From: an uncultured beta proteobacterium
Lineage (GTDB): Bacteria > Pseudomonadota > Gammaproteobacteria > Burkholderiales > Burkholderiaceae
Assembly (NCBI GenBank): GCA_903938955.1
Contig: CAJAFJ010000620.1
Coordinates: 1-6,476 of the forward strand
Direction of reading: 5' to 3'
DNA length: 6,476 nt
The position numbers and the translations under genes are program-made. The notes under the pieces were generated by a model. The model saw only the letters and a list, made by a program, of their open reading frames with translations. It ran no database searches and was not told the origin of the DNA. Positions 5,883-6,476 of the stretch are shown piece by piece. Position 1 is the stretch's first letter. The number at the start of each line of letters is the position of its first letter.

Positions 5883-6476
5883 CTAGTGAGTCGTCAAGTT
5901 CAGCTCCGCGCGGGGGCTCCATTTTGCCTCAGGCGCAAGCGCTTTGGCAGCCCCCAGAAACAAGCGTTCCGAAGGCAATTTTTGGGCCGCCAGATAATCA
6001 CGAACCCGCACCCCGCGTCGCAAGGCCAGTTCGCGCATGGACTCTTCGGACGCGGGCAGATGCGCCAGCAACAGCGCTTCCATCTCTGCCGGGGGAATAT
6101 CTTTCACCAAGCCAATGAGATTGCGCGGCTTGGGAAAATCGGCGCGCCGGTAAACAGCTTTAAGCAAGACGGGGAACTCTGCCGCACTGACAGCGCCCTG
6201 CCCCTCAGCGCCAACCTCGGTTGACGAGCCGTTGATGATCGCCACCCGATTTTTTTCAGCCACGAGCAGCGCCTTGAGTTGCTCACGCCGGTAGGCCTCG
6301 TGCTCCATTTCAAGACTGGCCGTGCCAACAATGGTCACTTTGAGGCCTTGGCGCTCCAGCAAGGCTTTAACCACTTTGTCTAGCCCCGCTTTGGCGTCTT
6401 GCGTTAAGTCAGCAGAGCCAGGGGCAAAGATCACCATGCCGAGTTCATCAGCACTGCCGCCCAACGCGCTGGCCAG
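5883..6476 (-). CDS. DUF748 (AsmA-like) envelope protein, C-terminal end
   Basis: The reading frame is open from the right edge to a TAG at 5885-5883, giving 197 C-terminal residues. The start lies outside the window. The opening LASALGG, soon followed by FAPGSADLTQDAKAGL, is typical of the end of DUF748 proteins. These are large AsmA-type envelope proteins of Proteobacteria, usually over 1000 residues and anchored in the inner membrane. The tail has OmpA-like features: the APGSADLT block followed by a helix and the strand LKVTIVGTAS, then after an insertion the helix ELALRRGVRVRDYL and the ending SERLFLGAA. The middle segment (about 6090-6290 in nucleotides) is a family-type insertion of charged helices. 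No stop or frameshift interrupts it. The DUF748 identification is from family memory. The exact substrate is unknown; lipid transport or barrier maintenance is inferred from AsmA relatives. Confidence 0.82.
   Translation of the reverse strand: MASALGGSADELGMVIFAPGSADLTQDAKAGLDKVVKALLERQGLKVTIVGTASLEMEHEAYRREQLKALLVAEKNRVAIINGSSTEVGAEGQGAVSAAEFPVLLKAVYRRADFPKPRNLIGLVKDIPPAEMEALLLAHLPASEESMRELALRRGVRVRDYLAAQKLPSERLFLGAAKALAPEAKWSPRAELNLTTH

Noticed and set aside
5793..6224. A 143-codon plus-strand frame starting in the leader of the DUF349 gene
   Set aside because: It runs antisense to the DUF748 end, begins with GTG inside a stem-loop, and has no recognisable domain.

Overview
The window looks like a piece of chromosome from a betaproteobacterium, probably Burkholderiales and most likely Comamonadaceae (a Rhodoferax- or Polaromonas-like organism). 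This rests on the high-GC coding style, the close family resemblance of each protein, and the order cysS / TPR protein / two cyclophilins / lpxH. The species call is from memory of the families, not from a search. It is a housekeeping and cell-envelope region. I see no mobile element, CRISPR array, tRNA, rRNA or phage gene.

Layout. Positions 1-201 (minus) hold the first 67 codons of cysS, cut by the left edge. A 176-bp divergent intergenic region (202-377) contains a perfect 8-bp inverted repeat and a good -10 box for the rightward genes. On the plus strand follow a small exported TPR protein (378-932), an exported cyclophilin (1021-1620), a cytoplasmic cyclophilin, ppiB (1624-2130), and lpxH (2132-2989). 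The last three are packed with gaps of 3 and 1 nt and are almost certainly one transcription unit. lpxH converges on a long minus-strand gene (3031-5778) for a 915-residue DUF349 protein with an Arg/Gly-rich low-complexity segment. Upstream of it, 104 bp (5779-5882) contain three successive inverted repeats. The right edge (5883-6476, minus) is the C-terminal end of a DUF748 (AsmA-like) envelope protein whose tail resembles an OmpA-type domain.

How the genes fit. The cysS (divergent) - ppiB - lpxH neighbourhood is also known from Escherichia coli, so this is an old conserved core. Here a TPR gene and a second, exported cyclophilin are inserted between cysS and ppiB. The rightward cluster combines protein folding in two compartments with lipid A synthesis (LpxH). 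The leftward pair is largely uncharacterised: the DUF748 protein belongs to an envelope family, and the DUF349 protein looks cytoplasmic and possibly nucleic-acid-binding. No exotic system is evident. The most open questions are the DUF349 protein with its structured leader and the OmpA-like end of the DUF748 protein.
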